14,941 bases of DNA, taken from assembly GCA_910588285.1 (NCBI GenBank), contig CAJUQB010000072.1, positions 1-14,941 on the forward strand, written 5' to 3'. Made by a program: the position numbers and the translations under genes. The notes below the pieces were generated by a model. That model did no database searches, was not told where the DNA came from, and worked only from the letters and a program-made list of their open reading frames with translations. Each line of letters begins with the position of its first letter. The stretch's first letter is position 1. The stretch comes from an uncultured Lachnospiraceae bacterium (GTDB taxonomy: Bacteria; Bacillota; Clostridia; Lachnospirales; Lachnospiraceae). This document shows, piece after piece, positions 7,288 through 14,937 of the stretch.

Positions 7288-8271
7288 ATGCAATTTATTG
7301 ATATGCACTGTGACTCGCTGATGCAGCTTTTGACCCTGAACCAGAAGGAGGCGGATCTGAAGGACTCTGCCGTTACCTCCGTTGATTTCACCCGGATGAA
7401 GGCCGGCGGCCAGCTGGCGCAGTTTTTTGCCGTATTCCTTCCGCCCCAGGAGGGCTTTCGCATGCTGAACATCACGCCCCTGCCGGATGAGGAATACATC
7501 AAAACCCTGGCCTCCTTCCTGTTTCAAAATGTTAAAAAGCACCAGGATCTCATCTGCATGGCCTACAATGGAGAAGATGTGGAACGGAACCTTTCAGCAG
7601 GCAAAATGTCTGCGGTCCTCACCATGGAGGAGGGCAGAGCCGTGGACGGTAAGCTGGAGAATCTGAAGCGGTTCTATGACATGGGCTTCCGTGCCCTGTC
7701 CCTGACCTGGAATTTCCCCAACTGCTTCGGTTCCCCCAACTCCAGGGAGGAGAAGATCATGAGGGCCGGACTGACTCCCTTTGGCCGGGAGGCGGTGTCC
7801 TATATGCAGGAGCTGGGGATGCTGGTGGATGTCTCCCACCTGTCGGAGGGCGGCTTCTACGATGTGGCGGACATCTGCAAAAAGCCCTTTGCGGCAACCC
7901 ACTCCAACTGCACTGCCCTCTGCCCCCATCCCAGGAACCTCACGGATGATCAGATTCGGGTGCTTGGCAATGCCGGCGGCGTCACCGGAATCAATTTTGC
8001 CCCGGAATTCTTGAATGAGGACATGACCAGCAAGACCAGCACGGCAGCCCGGATGGCCATGCATGCCCGCCATATTGCAGATGTGGGCGGAGTTGAATGC
8101 GTGGGGATTGGCAGCGACCTGGACGGCATCTTTGGCAATCTGGAGATCAGCGACTGCTCCAAGATGCAGCTTCTGGCAGACGCCCTGGAGAAGGAAGGCT
8201 TTACCGGGAGCGAGATTGAGAAAATCTTCTACCGCAATGTACTGCGCGTGATGAAGGACAGCATGAAATAA
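7288..8271 (+). CDS. Membrane-dipeptidase-like metallopeptidase (peptidase family M19)
   Basis: 327-aa zinc amidohydrolase of the renal-dipeptidase family, which hydrolyses dipeptides including some with D-residues. The metal-binding pattern is present: HxD at His7/Asp9 (IDMHCDS), Glu in LTMEEG (114/115), His184 in DVSHLS, His205 in ATHSN, and Asp in GIGSDLDG (277-279). No signal peptide or anchor is seen, so it is likely cytoplasmic like other bacterial M19 enzymes. Start ATG 7288 follows GAAAGGAG with a seven-base spacer; the frame is open further upstream, but that part spans the promoter. It is the first gene of the plus-strand set, followed after a repeat-filled gap by two AraC-GH39 regulators. 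Why a dipeptidase sits in a sugar locus is unclear. Substrates such as glycopeptide or wall-derived peptides are speculation. Confidence 0.93.
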   Translation: MQFIDMHCDSLMQLLTLNQKEADLKDSAVTSVDFTRMKAGGQLAQFFAVFLPPQEGFRMLNITPLPDEEYIKTLASFLFQNVKKHQDLICMAYNGEDVERNLSAGKMSAVLTMEEGRAVDGKLENLKRFYDMGFRALSLTWNFPNCFGSPNSREEKIMRAGLTPFGREAVSYMQELGMLVDVSHLSEGGFYDVADICKKPFAATHSNCTALCPHPRNLTDDQIRVLGNAGGVTGINFAPEFLNEDMTSKTSTAARMAMHARHIADVGGVECVGIGSDLDGIFGNLEISDCSKMQLLADALEKEGFTGSEIEKIFYRNVLRVMKDSMK

Positions 8272-8375
8272 GTATGAAGCAGGCAGCACGAGCAGGCAGC
8301 ACCAGCAGACAGTATGAGCAGGCAGCACCAGCAGACAGTATGAGCAGGCAGTATGAGCAGACAGCACAAGCATCC
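8271..8375 (+). repeat. 13-bp tandem repeat array (minisatellite) between dipeptidase and AraC gene
   Basis: About eight consecutive 13-base units fill the gap. The unit alternates between AGTATGAGCAGGC-like and AGCACCAGCAGAC-like versions. The first unit has one extra base and the last (8363-8375) is degenerate. The array begins at the last base of the dipeptidase stop codon and stops just before the TACGGAGGG ribosome binding site of the next gene. Thirteen is not a multiple of three, so the units do not encode a peptide repeat. Confidence 0.85.
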
Positions 8376-8388
8376 TACGGAGGGCAGT

Positions 8389-10821
8389 ATGATACACCTT
8401 ATTACAGACATACCGATGATCCACTATGAAATGTACTATTTTTCCGGCCAACAGACATTGATCCATGAAACCACACGGTTTCTGTGTCTTTTAAGCGGCA
8501 GGCTGTCTGTCCTTCTCCCCGACTGCCGCTATCCGATGGCAGGGGGCGATCTGCTGTACCTGCCGGAGGAGACGGAATACCGGCTGAATGCCTCTGATGC
8601 CGCCCTGATTCTCTACGTGGAATTCCATCCTTATTTTATGCAGAATGCCCTGGGGCGTTCCCGGCATAGAATCCAGCCCTTCTACTGCGATACCCAGCCT
8701 GAGCAGCGAACTGCCTTAAGCACCAGAATTGCCAGCCTGATCTCCCGCTGCCTCATTCAGGATCCCGAGAACACCTGCAGCGTCTATGCAGAGGCCTATG
8801 AGCTGCTGGATTATCTCTGCCGCCACTGTATGACGCCTCCTCCCCAGCTGCAGGGGCAGGGCTTTGACAAAACAGCGGCAAAGCTCCGTCAGCTGGAGGA
8901 ATACCTCTCCGGCCATTACACGGAAGCCCTCTCCCTGAACGATGCTGCCAGGGCCTTGGGCTATACCCCCCAGTATCTGTCCAGCTTCGTCAAAAAGCAT
9001 TTGCAGCTGACCTTCCAGGATTACCTGAATCAGTTTCGGCTGGATACCGCCCGGGTGCTGCTGCGCTATTCTGCAGAGCCCTTAAACAAGATCGCCATGC
9101 TGTCCGGCTTTCCCAACCAGGGCTCCTTCCTCCACAGCTTTGAGAAGGAGGCCAAGAGAACGGCAGAGGATTTCCGCCTGGAAATGCAGGCTGCAAAGGA
9201 ACTATATGGCTCCCCTTTCGGCATCCTCATTACCAATGCCTCTCTGGTGTTGGATTATATATTTAATTATATGAATTATACGCCCGCCCCCAATGCCCTC
9301 TACAAGGCGGCCCTTCGGGAGCAGGAGGAGATTCTGCTGGTTCCCGACCTGCCCGTCAAGCCGATCTGGCGCTTCCTCATCAATCTGGGCAGCGCCGGTG
9401 ATTATGAAAAGCCTGCCTTCCGCAACCAGCTGACGGAGCTCCAGGCAGCCCTGCATTTTACCTACGGCCGCTGTACCGAGGTATTTTCCCTGGTCCGAAT
9501 CTACCTCATTAACGGGAAAAAGACTTATGATTTCTCCCGCCTGTTCCGGCTGATTGATTTTATGCGCAGTATTGGCCTGAAGCCCTTTTTTGACATTGAC
9601 GTGAAGCCCTTCTGTCTCTATAAGGCTCCGGACGAGAATCCTGTGGATTACCGCACCTACCTATCCACGGAAGCATATGATGCCTTTTTCTATGAGATCC
9701 TCCCGGTATTTGTCAAATCCTGTATCACCCGATACGGCTTTGACGAATTCTACACCTGGAGATTCGAGCTGTGGCGGCGCTACAACGTGAACCTGTCCTC
9801 TTTAGAGCCGCCGGAGGTATTCGCAGAACGGTTCCAGAAGACTGCCGGCATTATAAAGGAGCTGGCGCCTGAGACCTGCCTGGGTGGCCCGGGCTTTAAC
9901 GGATTTTTGTCCTCCCACCGGCTTTTGGAGCTGCTCCGGCCCCTGGCCGGCTCCGCATACCCGCCGGATTTTATTTCCGCCTACTATTTTCCTTACTCCC
10001 ATCTGCCCGGGGACAATCAAGATGCCCCCAGCGGCTACCGGGCTGTCGCCGCCTTTTCCACCATGGAGGGGAAGCTTCGGGAATGGAAATCCATCCTGGG
10101 GGAGCTTGGCTTTTCCCAGACGCCCCTCTATGTGACAGAATACAGCGCCCACATCAGCCTGGAGAATTATGTCAATGATTCCACATATCCGGCCACCTAC
10201 ATCTTCCATCAGGCCATCCAGAACCTGGGGGTGGTAGACGGCCTGGGGTTCTGGCTGGCCACGGATCTGTCCTTAGAATACGGCACCCCCAACTCCCCCC
10301 TCTTTGGCGGAAACGGCCTGCTGACCAAGAACGGAATCCCAAAGCCTGCCTACTATGCCCATGATTTCCTCAATCTTCTGGGCTCTCGGCTGCTCAAACG
10401 GGGGGCCCATTACATTGCAACCGTCTCCCCGGAGGACTGCATCCAGATCCTGGCCTACCACTGCGGCAACCTGAAGCAGAGTTTCGCATCCTCCCCCATG
10501 AACCGGGAGCTTCTGCATTATCCCTACTCTGCCTTTGAGGACACCAAGCCGCTGCGTCTGGCCCTGACTCTTAAGGAGCTGATTCCCGGCCGCTACCGGA
10601 TTCGGGAATACTCCATGGATTTAAACCACGGAAACGTTCTTCATATCTGGGGGCAGCTGAACCATTCGGTCAGCATCACCCCGGATGAAGTACAGTACCT
10701 GAAAGCCAAAAGCATTCCCTTTATGCAGATTCACACAGAGGAGCTGGAGGACTCCTATGTCCTGCAGACTACCCTGAACATCAATGAAGCCAAGCTGTAT
10801 CTCTTGGAACCATACCGCTAG
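8389..10821 (+). CDS. AraC-family regulator fused to a GH39-like domain, copy A
   Basis: 810 aa. Residues about 15-90 resemble an AraC sensor cupin. Residues about 165-265 are a double helix-turn-helix (LSLNDAARALGYTPQYLSSF, then NKIAMLSGFPNQGSFLHSFEKEAKRTAEDF). Residues about 320-810 match GH39 beta-xylosidase layout: WRFELW (457-462), GGPGFNG (499-505), DFISAYYFPYS (527-537), YVTEYS (581-586), FGGNGLLTKNGIPKPAYYAHDFLNLLG split across 639-665, and a C-terminal beta-sandwich. GH39 enzymes have WNEPN at the acid/base site. Here it is WRRYN (462-466), so that glutamate is gone, while Glu584 at the nucleophile position remains. This suggests a sugar-binding sensor rather than an enzyme. ATG 8389 has GGAGG five bases ahead; an in-frame ATG at 8353 lies inside the repeat array and lacks a ribosome binding site. 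No signal peptide, so it is cytoplasmic. It is translationally close-coupled to copy B. Confidence 0.92.
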   Translation: MIHLITDIPMIHYEMYYFSGQQTLIHETTRFLCLLSGRLSVLLPDCRYPMAGGDLLYLPEETEYRLNASDAALILYVEFHPYFMQNALGRSRHRIQPFYCDTQPEQRTALSTRIASLISRCLIQDPENTCSVYAEAYELLDYLCRHCMTPPPQLQGQGFDKTAAKLRQLEEYLSGHYTEALSLNDAARALGYTPQYLSSFVKKHLQLTFQDYLNQFRLDTARVLLRYSAEPLNKIAMLSGFPNQGSFLHSFEKEAKRTAEDFRLEMQAAKELYGSPFGILITNASLVLDYIFNYMNYTPAPNALYKAALREQEEILLVPDLPVKPIWRFLINLGSAGDYEKPAFRNQLTELQAALHFTYGRCTEVFSLVRIYLINGKKTYDFSRLFRLIDFMRSIGLKPFFDIDVKPFCLYKAPDENPVDYRTYLSTEAYDAFFYEILPVFVKSCITRYGFDEFYTWRFELWRRYNVNLSSLEPPEVFAERFQKTAGIIKELAPETCLGGPGFNGFLSSHRLLELLRPLAGSAYPPDFISAYYFPYSHLPGDNQDAPSGYRAVAAFSTMEGKLREWKSILGELGFSQTPLYVTEYSAHISLENYVNDSTYPATYIFHQAIQNLGVVDGLGFWLATDLSLEYGTPNSPLFGGNGLLTKNGIPKPAYYAHDFLNLLGSRLLKRGAHYIATVSPEDCIQILAYHCGNLKQSFASSPMNRELLHYPYSAFEDTKPLRLALTLKELIPGRYRIREYSMDLNHGNVLHIWGQLNHSVSITPDEVQYLKAKSIPFMQIHTEELEDSYVLQTTLNINEAKLYLLEPYR

Positions 10822-10833
10822 GAGGCCCTTACC

Positions 10834-13239
10834 ATGTACATCAACCAGCATATTTCTCTCGACTTTGGCGCAAAAATCAATCATGTCCTGGGAGATAACC
10901 ATTTTATTCCGGATTCCTGGCAGCTGATCTCTCCCCAGCAGGGAGCTGTCCAGATCCGATATCAGGAAACAGACCAAACCGTCCTCCTGCAGACCGGGGA
11001 TGTGCTTCTGCTGGAGCCCGGACAGGGCTATACCTGCTCTGCCACAGCGCCCTGCACCCTGTTGGGCGTGCGGATCGGATCGGATTTTCTCTCCGGGCTT
11101 CTGGAGCCGGGACAGCATTTTTCCTGCTGCTCTGTGGGCGGCCCCCACCGGGGCTATCAGCAGCTGCACCAGCTGATGATCCGCATCTGCTCCGTTTTCT
11201 ACACTGAGGACAACCACTATGCCCTGCTGGCCCTGATCTTCGAGCTGGCGGATATGATGAAAAAGCAGTTCGTGTCGTCCGACACCCGGGAAACCAGCAC
11301 CTCGGAGCAGCTGATCCAAAACCGCATCACTGCTATCCGCCAGTATTTGCACACCAGCTACCACATGCCCATTTCTCTGGGGATGCTGGCGGACCGCATG
11401 TTTCTGAGCCCCCAGTATCTGTCCAAGTTCATCAAAAAGCACTTAGGCTGCACCTTCAGCCACTACCTGACCAGGATCCGTTTAGAGAATGCCCATGCCC
11501 AGCTGGTGCACACCGAGGACTCCATCACTGCCATTGCCCTGAACAACGGCTTTCCCAACATTGCTGCCTTCCACCGTGCCTTTCGGGAAAAATACGGAAC
11601 CTCCCCCGGAAACTACCGGGCCTGCTATCAGGAATCACCCCCGGAACCGGCCTCCGCTGAGATCCCCTGGATTCTGGAGGTCTCCAGCCCCCAGCCTCTG
11701 GTCCTGTCCATCCACACCTCGGCCCTGGCAGAGCGGCCCTACGAAAAGCCCTGGTGCGACACCATCAACATCGGTTCCCTGGAGGAGGCTCTCAAGATCT
11801 CTTTCCACAACAATTTTCTGGAATATCAGCGGTGTATTCCGGTTCGATATGTGCGCTTCACCGATATTTTTTCCGAGGAGATCGTGTATCTGGATCAGGA
11901 AACCGGGGAATTTAATTTTACCACCCTGGACGATATTCTGGAATTTTTCTACCAGGCCCATGTGATCCCCTTCGTAGAGCTGGCCAGCAAGCCCCGGAAA
12001 AACCATATCTACGCCAACACCCCTTACTGGGACAGCATTTTTCACCCGGAGAAAACCGGGGAATACTATGGCCGTCTCCTGTCAGAGCTGCTCACTCACT
12101 GCATCCGGCGCTACGGCCGCAGCTACATGTCCCAGTGGCGCTTTGAATTCTGGCTCAAGCATGGAACCAATCTGGAATACTCGGATTCCTTTGATCTGTA
12201 TTTTATGCAGTACCAGAATTATTACCGCCTGATCAAAGGGCTCCTGCCGGAATGCGCGGTAGGGGGCCCCGGCTTTAACATGTGCGCCACCCTGCAGCGG
12301 TTTACGGATTTTATCCGGGAGGCAGCCCGGAGGGAGATTGTCTTTGACTTTATCTCCCTCTATGGCTTCAGCTATGAGACGCAGGATTTTACGGTCAACG
12401 ACCTGGTGGACAGCCAGGGGATCCTCTCCCCCAGAGGGAGCCATATCCATGATCTTTTTATGAAATATCAGAACTTTTTAAAGGATACCAGCTACCGGGA
12501 TCAGCCCATCTTTCTTACCGAATTCGGCTCCTCCGTAGCCCTGGAGAATTATGTGGTGGACTCTGTGTTCCAGGCCTGCTTTTTGTGCCATAATATGCTG
12601 TCTCTCATAGACAGCTGCAGCAATGTGGCCTATTTGAGCTTCTGGGACAGCAGCGCGGATATTTCCATTCCCAGCAGCATCTACTATCCCGGGGCAAGCC
12701 TGATCTCAGAGGACGGTGTCCCAAAGCCTGCCCTCCATGGCTATTCCTTCCTGGCCCGGCTGGGCAAACGGCTGATCTCCAAGGGAGATGCCTATATCCT
12801 GACCTGCAATTCCAGGAACCAGTTCCAGGTGCTGTTTTACCACTACACCCATTTCAGCGACGCCTTCTGCACCAATTCCTGGGAGCCGGTTCCCATGGAG
12901 CGCACCTACGAAATCTTCCGGCCGGAGGAGCCCCTGACCATCCATTTTGCCTGCGGCGATTTTCCGGCCGGCCGCTACAAGGTGGTCCGCTATACCTTAA
13001 ACCGCATCTATGGCAGCGTGCTGGACAAGCATCTTCGGACCCTGGAAAATTATCCCACCACGGCCCCCCATCTGCTCCATACCCTCCTGAACCTGAAAGA
13101 GGATGAAAGCCGCTATTTCAAGCAGACCTCCATCCCCAGACAGGATATTTACTATATTACCAGCACAGAGACCCTGACCATTGATCTGACCCTGGATTCC
13201 CATGAGCTGGTGTTTTATGAATTCTCCCGGGTGTTCTAA
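10834..13239 (+). CDS. AraC-family regulator fused to a GH39-like domain, copy B
   Basis: 801 aa with the same architecture as copy A. There is a sensor cupin (about 25-100), an AraC DNA-binding domain (about 163-265: SLGMLADRMFLSPQYLSKFI, then ITAIALNNGFPNIAAFHRAF) and a GH39-like domain (about 305-801). Recognisable blocks are WRFEFW (435-440), VGGPGFN (476-482), DFISLYGFSY (505-514), FLTEFG (560-565) and GVPKPALHGYSFLARLG (628-644). The acid/base WNEPN of GH39 is WLKHG here (440-444), so the catalytic glutamate is absent, while Glu563 at the nucleophile position is kept. The replacement differs from that in copy A. The ribosome binding site TAGGAGG overlaps the TAG stop of copy A, and ATG follows eight bases later, so the two are co-translated and could form a regulator pair. 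Its stop overlaps the first 33-bp repeat. Confidence 0.92.
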   Translation: MYINQHISLDFGAKINHVLGDNHFIPDSWQLISPQQGAVQIRYQETDQTVLLQTGDVLLLEPGQGYTCSATAPCTLLGVRIGSDFLSGLLEPGQHFSCCSVGGPHRGYQQLHQLMIRICSVFYTEDNHYALLALIFELADMMKKQFVSSDTRETSTSEQLIQNRITAIRQYLHTSYHMPISLGMLADRMFLSPQYLSKFIKKHLGCTFSHYLTRIRLENAHAQLVHTEDSITAIALNNGFPNIAAFHRAFREKYGTSPGNYRACYQESPPEPASAEIPWILEVSSPQPLVLSIHTSALAERPYEKPWCDTINIGSLEEALKISFHNNFLEYQRCIPVRYVRFTDIFSEEIVYLDQETGEFNFTTLDDILEFFYQAHVIPFVELASKPRKNHIYANTPYWDSIFHPEKTGEYYGRLLSELLTHCIRRYGRSYMSQWRFEFWLKHGTNLEYSDSFDLYFMQYQNYYRLIKGLLPECAVGGPGFNMCATLQRFTDFIREAARREIVFDFISLYGFSYETQDFTVNDLVDSQGILSPRGSHIHDLFMKYQNFLKDTSYRDQPIFLTEFGSSVALENYVVDSVFQACFLCHNMLSLIDSCSNVAYLSFWDSSADISIPSSIYYPGASLISEDGVPKPALHGYSFLARLGKRLISKGDAYILTCNSRNQFQVLFYHYTHFSDAFCTNSWEPVPMERTYEIFRPEEPLTIHFACGDFPAGRYKVVRYTLNRIYGSVLDKHLRTLENYPTTAPHLLHTLLNLKEDESRYFKQTSIPRQDIYYITSTETLTIDLTLDSHELVFYEFSRVF

Positions 13240-13325
13240 CGGCCCGGGAAAGCTCCTGATCTCTGGCCTTAACGGCCCGGGAAAGCTCCTGATCTCTGGC
13301 CTTAACGGCCCGGGACGGCTCTTAG
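13238..13325. repeat. 33-bp tandem repeat between convergent genes
   Basis: Two identical 33-base units (13238-13270 and 13271-13303), each starting AACGGCCCGGGAAAGCTCC and ending CTGGCCTT, plus a truncated, diverged third unit (13304-13325). The array fills the whole gap. Its first bases overlap the TAA of the AraC-GH39 copy B gene, and the third unit runs into the stop of the carboxylesterase. CCCGGG palindromes recur in it, including one pair at 13226-13231 and 13243-13248 that could fold. No T-tract follows, so no clear intrinsic terminator is seen for either gene. Confidence 0.85.
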
Positions 13326-14650
13326 CAAAATACCTTGACAAAAGCATCCGCTCTGGTGCAGGGCTTCCAGCCCGCCTCTTTCACGCCGTTTGGATTTCCC
13401 GTCTTCATGAAGCCGGTCCAGCAGTCCAGCATATTCCTGCTGATCTTATCATCCTGCTCCTCCATGGGCCTCCAGCTGCGGTGCAGCGTCCCAAAGGTAT
13501 ACCACAGCTCCGCGGAATGGAACGCCCCCCACTCGTCCCCCGGAAGCCGGCGGGCAAAATGATAGGCAAAGGCCTGCGGATTGCCTGCCTCCTCCTGACG
13601 GATGCACCAGGCCCTGCACTCCTTGAGGATATCTCCCGGATCCCCGTCCGCCAGCTCCTCTGGCTTTGTCCCCAGGTCGTCGGTAACGCATCCGGCCATG
13701 TAGGGGATCCTGTGCATGGTTCCCTTCTGATACACCTCGTCTACTGTGTCTGTCAGCACATATCCGTCCACATTGGGCACCACAACGATTCCCTTTCCCA
13801 TCTCCCAGGTCTTTGCGTCCAGCTTTCCTTTCCCTTCCATGATCTGCTCCACCGACAGGCTCCGCAGCTCCTCCAGGCTCTTTGCGGCCACAGACTCCAC
13901 AAACATCTCGCCAATCTGCTCCTCCTCCGCCAGGGTGGGGGTATAGGCAAAGCCAAGCTCACAGTTCAGGCCGCTCTGGAGGATGGCCTTGGCGATCCGG
14001 CCCTTTGTCAGGGGGCTGGATACCAGCACCTGGGTGCTCATACTGCCTGCCGACTGGCCGAACACCGTGATATTCTCCGGATCTCCTCCGAAGGCTTCAA
14101 TGTTCTCCCAGACCCAGTTCAGGGCTGCAATCTGATCCAGGATCCCATAATTGCCGGAAATCCCCTGCCTGCTCTCAGCTGTCAGCCATGGATGGGCCAG
14201 GAAGCCGAATATGCCCACACGGTAGTTGATGGTAACCAGGATCACGCCCCTGCTGCAGTAGGCTTCCCCGTCAAACTCCATCTCACTGCCATAACCGCCT
14301 CCGAAGCCGCCTCCATGGATCCAGAAGGCCACCGGAAGCTTCTCCCCGGTCTGATCCGGCGCCCAGATATTCAGATACAGACAATCCTCGCTCATCTTGG
14401 GGATGAAGGCTTCATCGCTGTAGAATTCCTTCTTGAACCGTCCCATAATGGGATGCCCCTCCTCCGGAAGGGTCTGGGGTGCCATATTGCCAAAGGTTTT
14501 TGCCTCATAGACACCCTCCCAGCAATCCGGCTCCTGGGGCGCCTTCCAGCGGAGCGCTCCCACCGGCGGCTTGGCATAGGGAATCCCTTTATAAACGGTA
14601 TAGCCGCACATCTGCTGGCCTTCCACCTTCCCGTATTTCGTCTGAACCAT
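13322..14650 (-). CDS. Type-B carboxylesterase family protein
   Basis: 442-aa alpha/beta-hydrolase. Its features are YGKVEG and YKGIPYAKPPVGALRW at the N-terminus, EDCLYLNIWAP (88-98), the oxyanion loop WIHGGGFGGG (110-119), the nucleophile elbow GQSAG with Ser200, an acidic residue in VTDDLG (324/325), and His378 in GAFHSAELWYTFG. The catalytic triad therefore looks complete. It hydrolyses carboxylic esters; in this context acyl groups on sugars are plausible but not shown. It is shorter than the roughly 490-aa PnbA type because the region between the acid and the histidine is compact. No signal peptide, so cytoplasmic. ATG 14650 follows AAAGGAGGAG at good spacing; the frame is open further upstream without a better site. 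It converges on the AraC-GH39 pair and is probably transcribed alone from the region left of 14740. Confidence 0.93.
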   Translation of the reverse strand: MVQTKYGKVEGQQMCGYTVYKGIPYAKPPVGALRWKAPQEPDCWEGVYEAKTFGNMAPQTLPEEGHPIMGRFKKEFYSDEAFIPKMSEDCLYLNIWAPDQTGEKLPVAFWIHGGGFGGGYGSEMEFDGEAYCSRGVILVTINYRVGIFGFLAHPWLTAESRQGISGNYGILDQIAALNWVWENIEAFGGDPENITVFGQSAGSMSTQVLVSSPLTKGRIAKAILQSGLNCELGFAYTPTLAEEEQIGEMFVESVAAKSLEELRSLSVEQIMEGKGKLDAKTWEMGKGIVVVPNVDGYVLTDTVDEVYQKGTMHRIPYMAGCVTDDLGTKPEELADGDPGDILKECRAWCIRQEEAGNPQAFAYHFARRLPGDEWGAFHSAELWYTFGTLHRSWRPMEEQDDKISRNMLDCWTGFMKTGNPNGVKEAGWKPCTRADAFVKVFC

Positions 14651-14690
14651 TGCTATCTCCTCCTTTACAAGCAAAATTTCATATGAGAAC

Positions 14691-14730
14691 ACCGCTGGGC
14701 AGCGGCTCCTGTCAGCTGCTATCCAGCGGT
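14691..14730 (-). promoter_or_regulatory. Hairpin in the carboxylesterase leader
   Basis: ACCGCTGG (14691-14698) pairs with CCAGCGGT (14723-14730), and directly inside it GCAGC (14699-14703) pairs with GCTGC (14715-14719), leaving a three-base bulge. It lies about 40 bases before the esterase start. There is no T-tract on the minus strand, so it is more likely an operator or a 5'-leader structure than a terminator. Confidence 0.45.
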
Positions 14731-14740
14731 ATTTCTTGTG

Positions 14741-14770
14741 ATATAGGAAATTCCTCCGGATTTCCTATAT
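14741..14770. repeat. 10-bp perfect inverted repeat
   Basis: ATATAGGAAA (14741-14750) and TTTCCTATAT (14761-14770) form a perfect dyad, extendable by about three pairs (one of them G-T) into the loop. It directly adjoins an A5 tract and the structured element to its right. Confidence 0.6.
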
Positions 14771-14869
14771 AAAAAGCCCTTCGGGCGGGATCGCACTGCG
14801 GCGGAAGGGAAATATATCGCTAAGGCGATCCGCCGCAGGCGGGGAATCCTGCAAGGCAGGATTCTTTTT
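14771..14869. other. Multi-hairpin element with A5 at one end and T5 at the other
   Basis: Reading left to right there are four pieces. An A5 tract is followed by GCCC/GGGC (14776-14786). CTGCGGCGG (14796-14804) pairs with CCGCCGCAG (14830-14838). ATCGC/GCGAT (14816-14829) lies inside that stem. A terminator hairpin is followed by T5 (14844-14869). On the minus strand the left hairpin is followed by T5, so both ends look like weak-to-strong terminators pointing outward. It may be a bidirectional terminator, a small RNA, or a dispersed palindromic repeat. No ORF is supported from 14651 to 14941. Confidence 0.5.
14844..14869 (+). terminator. Intrinsic terminator on the plus strand, no visible gene before it
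   Basis: GAATCCTGC (14844-14852), a three-base loop, GCAGGATTC (14856-14864) and five T (14865-14869). This is a textbook intrinsic terminator for plus-strand transcription. The nearest plus-strand gene ends at 13239 and the intervening gene is on the other strand, so it may end a short RNA that starts in the gap, or serve as a barrier. Confidence 0.75.
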
Positions 14870-14898
14870 CATGTTATGTCATTAATTAAATCTACCTA

Positions 14899-14937
14899 TA
14901 ACTAATTTGCAATCCGAAGCTGATTGCAAATTAGTTA
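14899..14937. repeat. 16-bp perfect inverted repeat at the window edge
   Basis: The left arm 14899-14914 (TAACTAATTTGCAATC) pairs perfectly with 14922-14937 around a seven-base loop. It is AT-rich with no distinct T-tract. It could be an operator, a bidirectional terminator or a mobile-element end; the sequence beyond the window would decide. Confidence 0.55.

Noticed and set aside
8271..8375. CRISPR array
   Set aside because: The units are only 13 bases and directly adjacent, with no spacers; the 33-bp repeats at 13238-13325 also have no spacers and no cas genes are near.
8353..8389. Upstream ATG at 8353 as the start of AraC-GH39 copy A
   Set aside because: It lies within the repeat array and lacks a ribosome binding site, whereas ATG 8389 follows CGGAGGG at suitable distance.
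7594..8466. 290-codon minus-strand open frame across the dipeptidase and 13-bp repeats
   Set aside because: Low-complexity Cys/Leu-rich translation from the repeats and antisense to the M19 gene; no ribosome binding site.
13202..14686. 494-codon plus-strand open frame opposite the carboxylesterase
   Set aside because: It starts inside the AraC-GH39 copy B gene, runs through the 33-bp repeats and is antisense to a gene with a full catalytic triad; no protein-like features.
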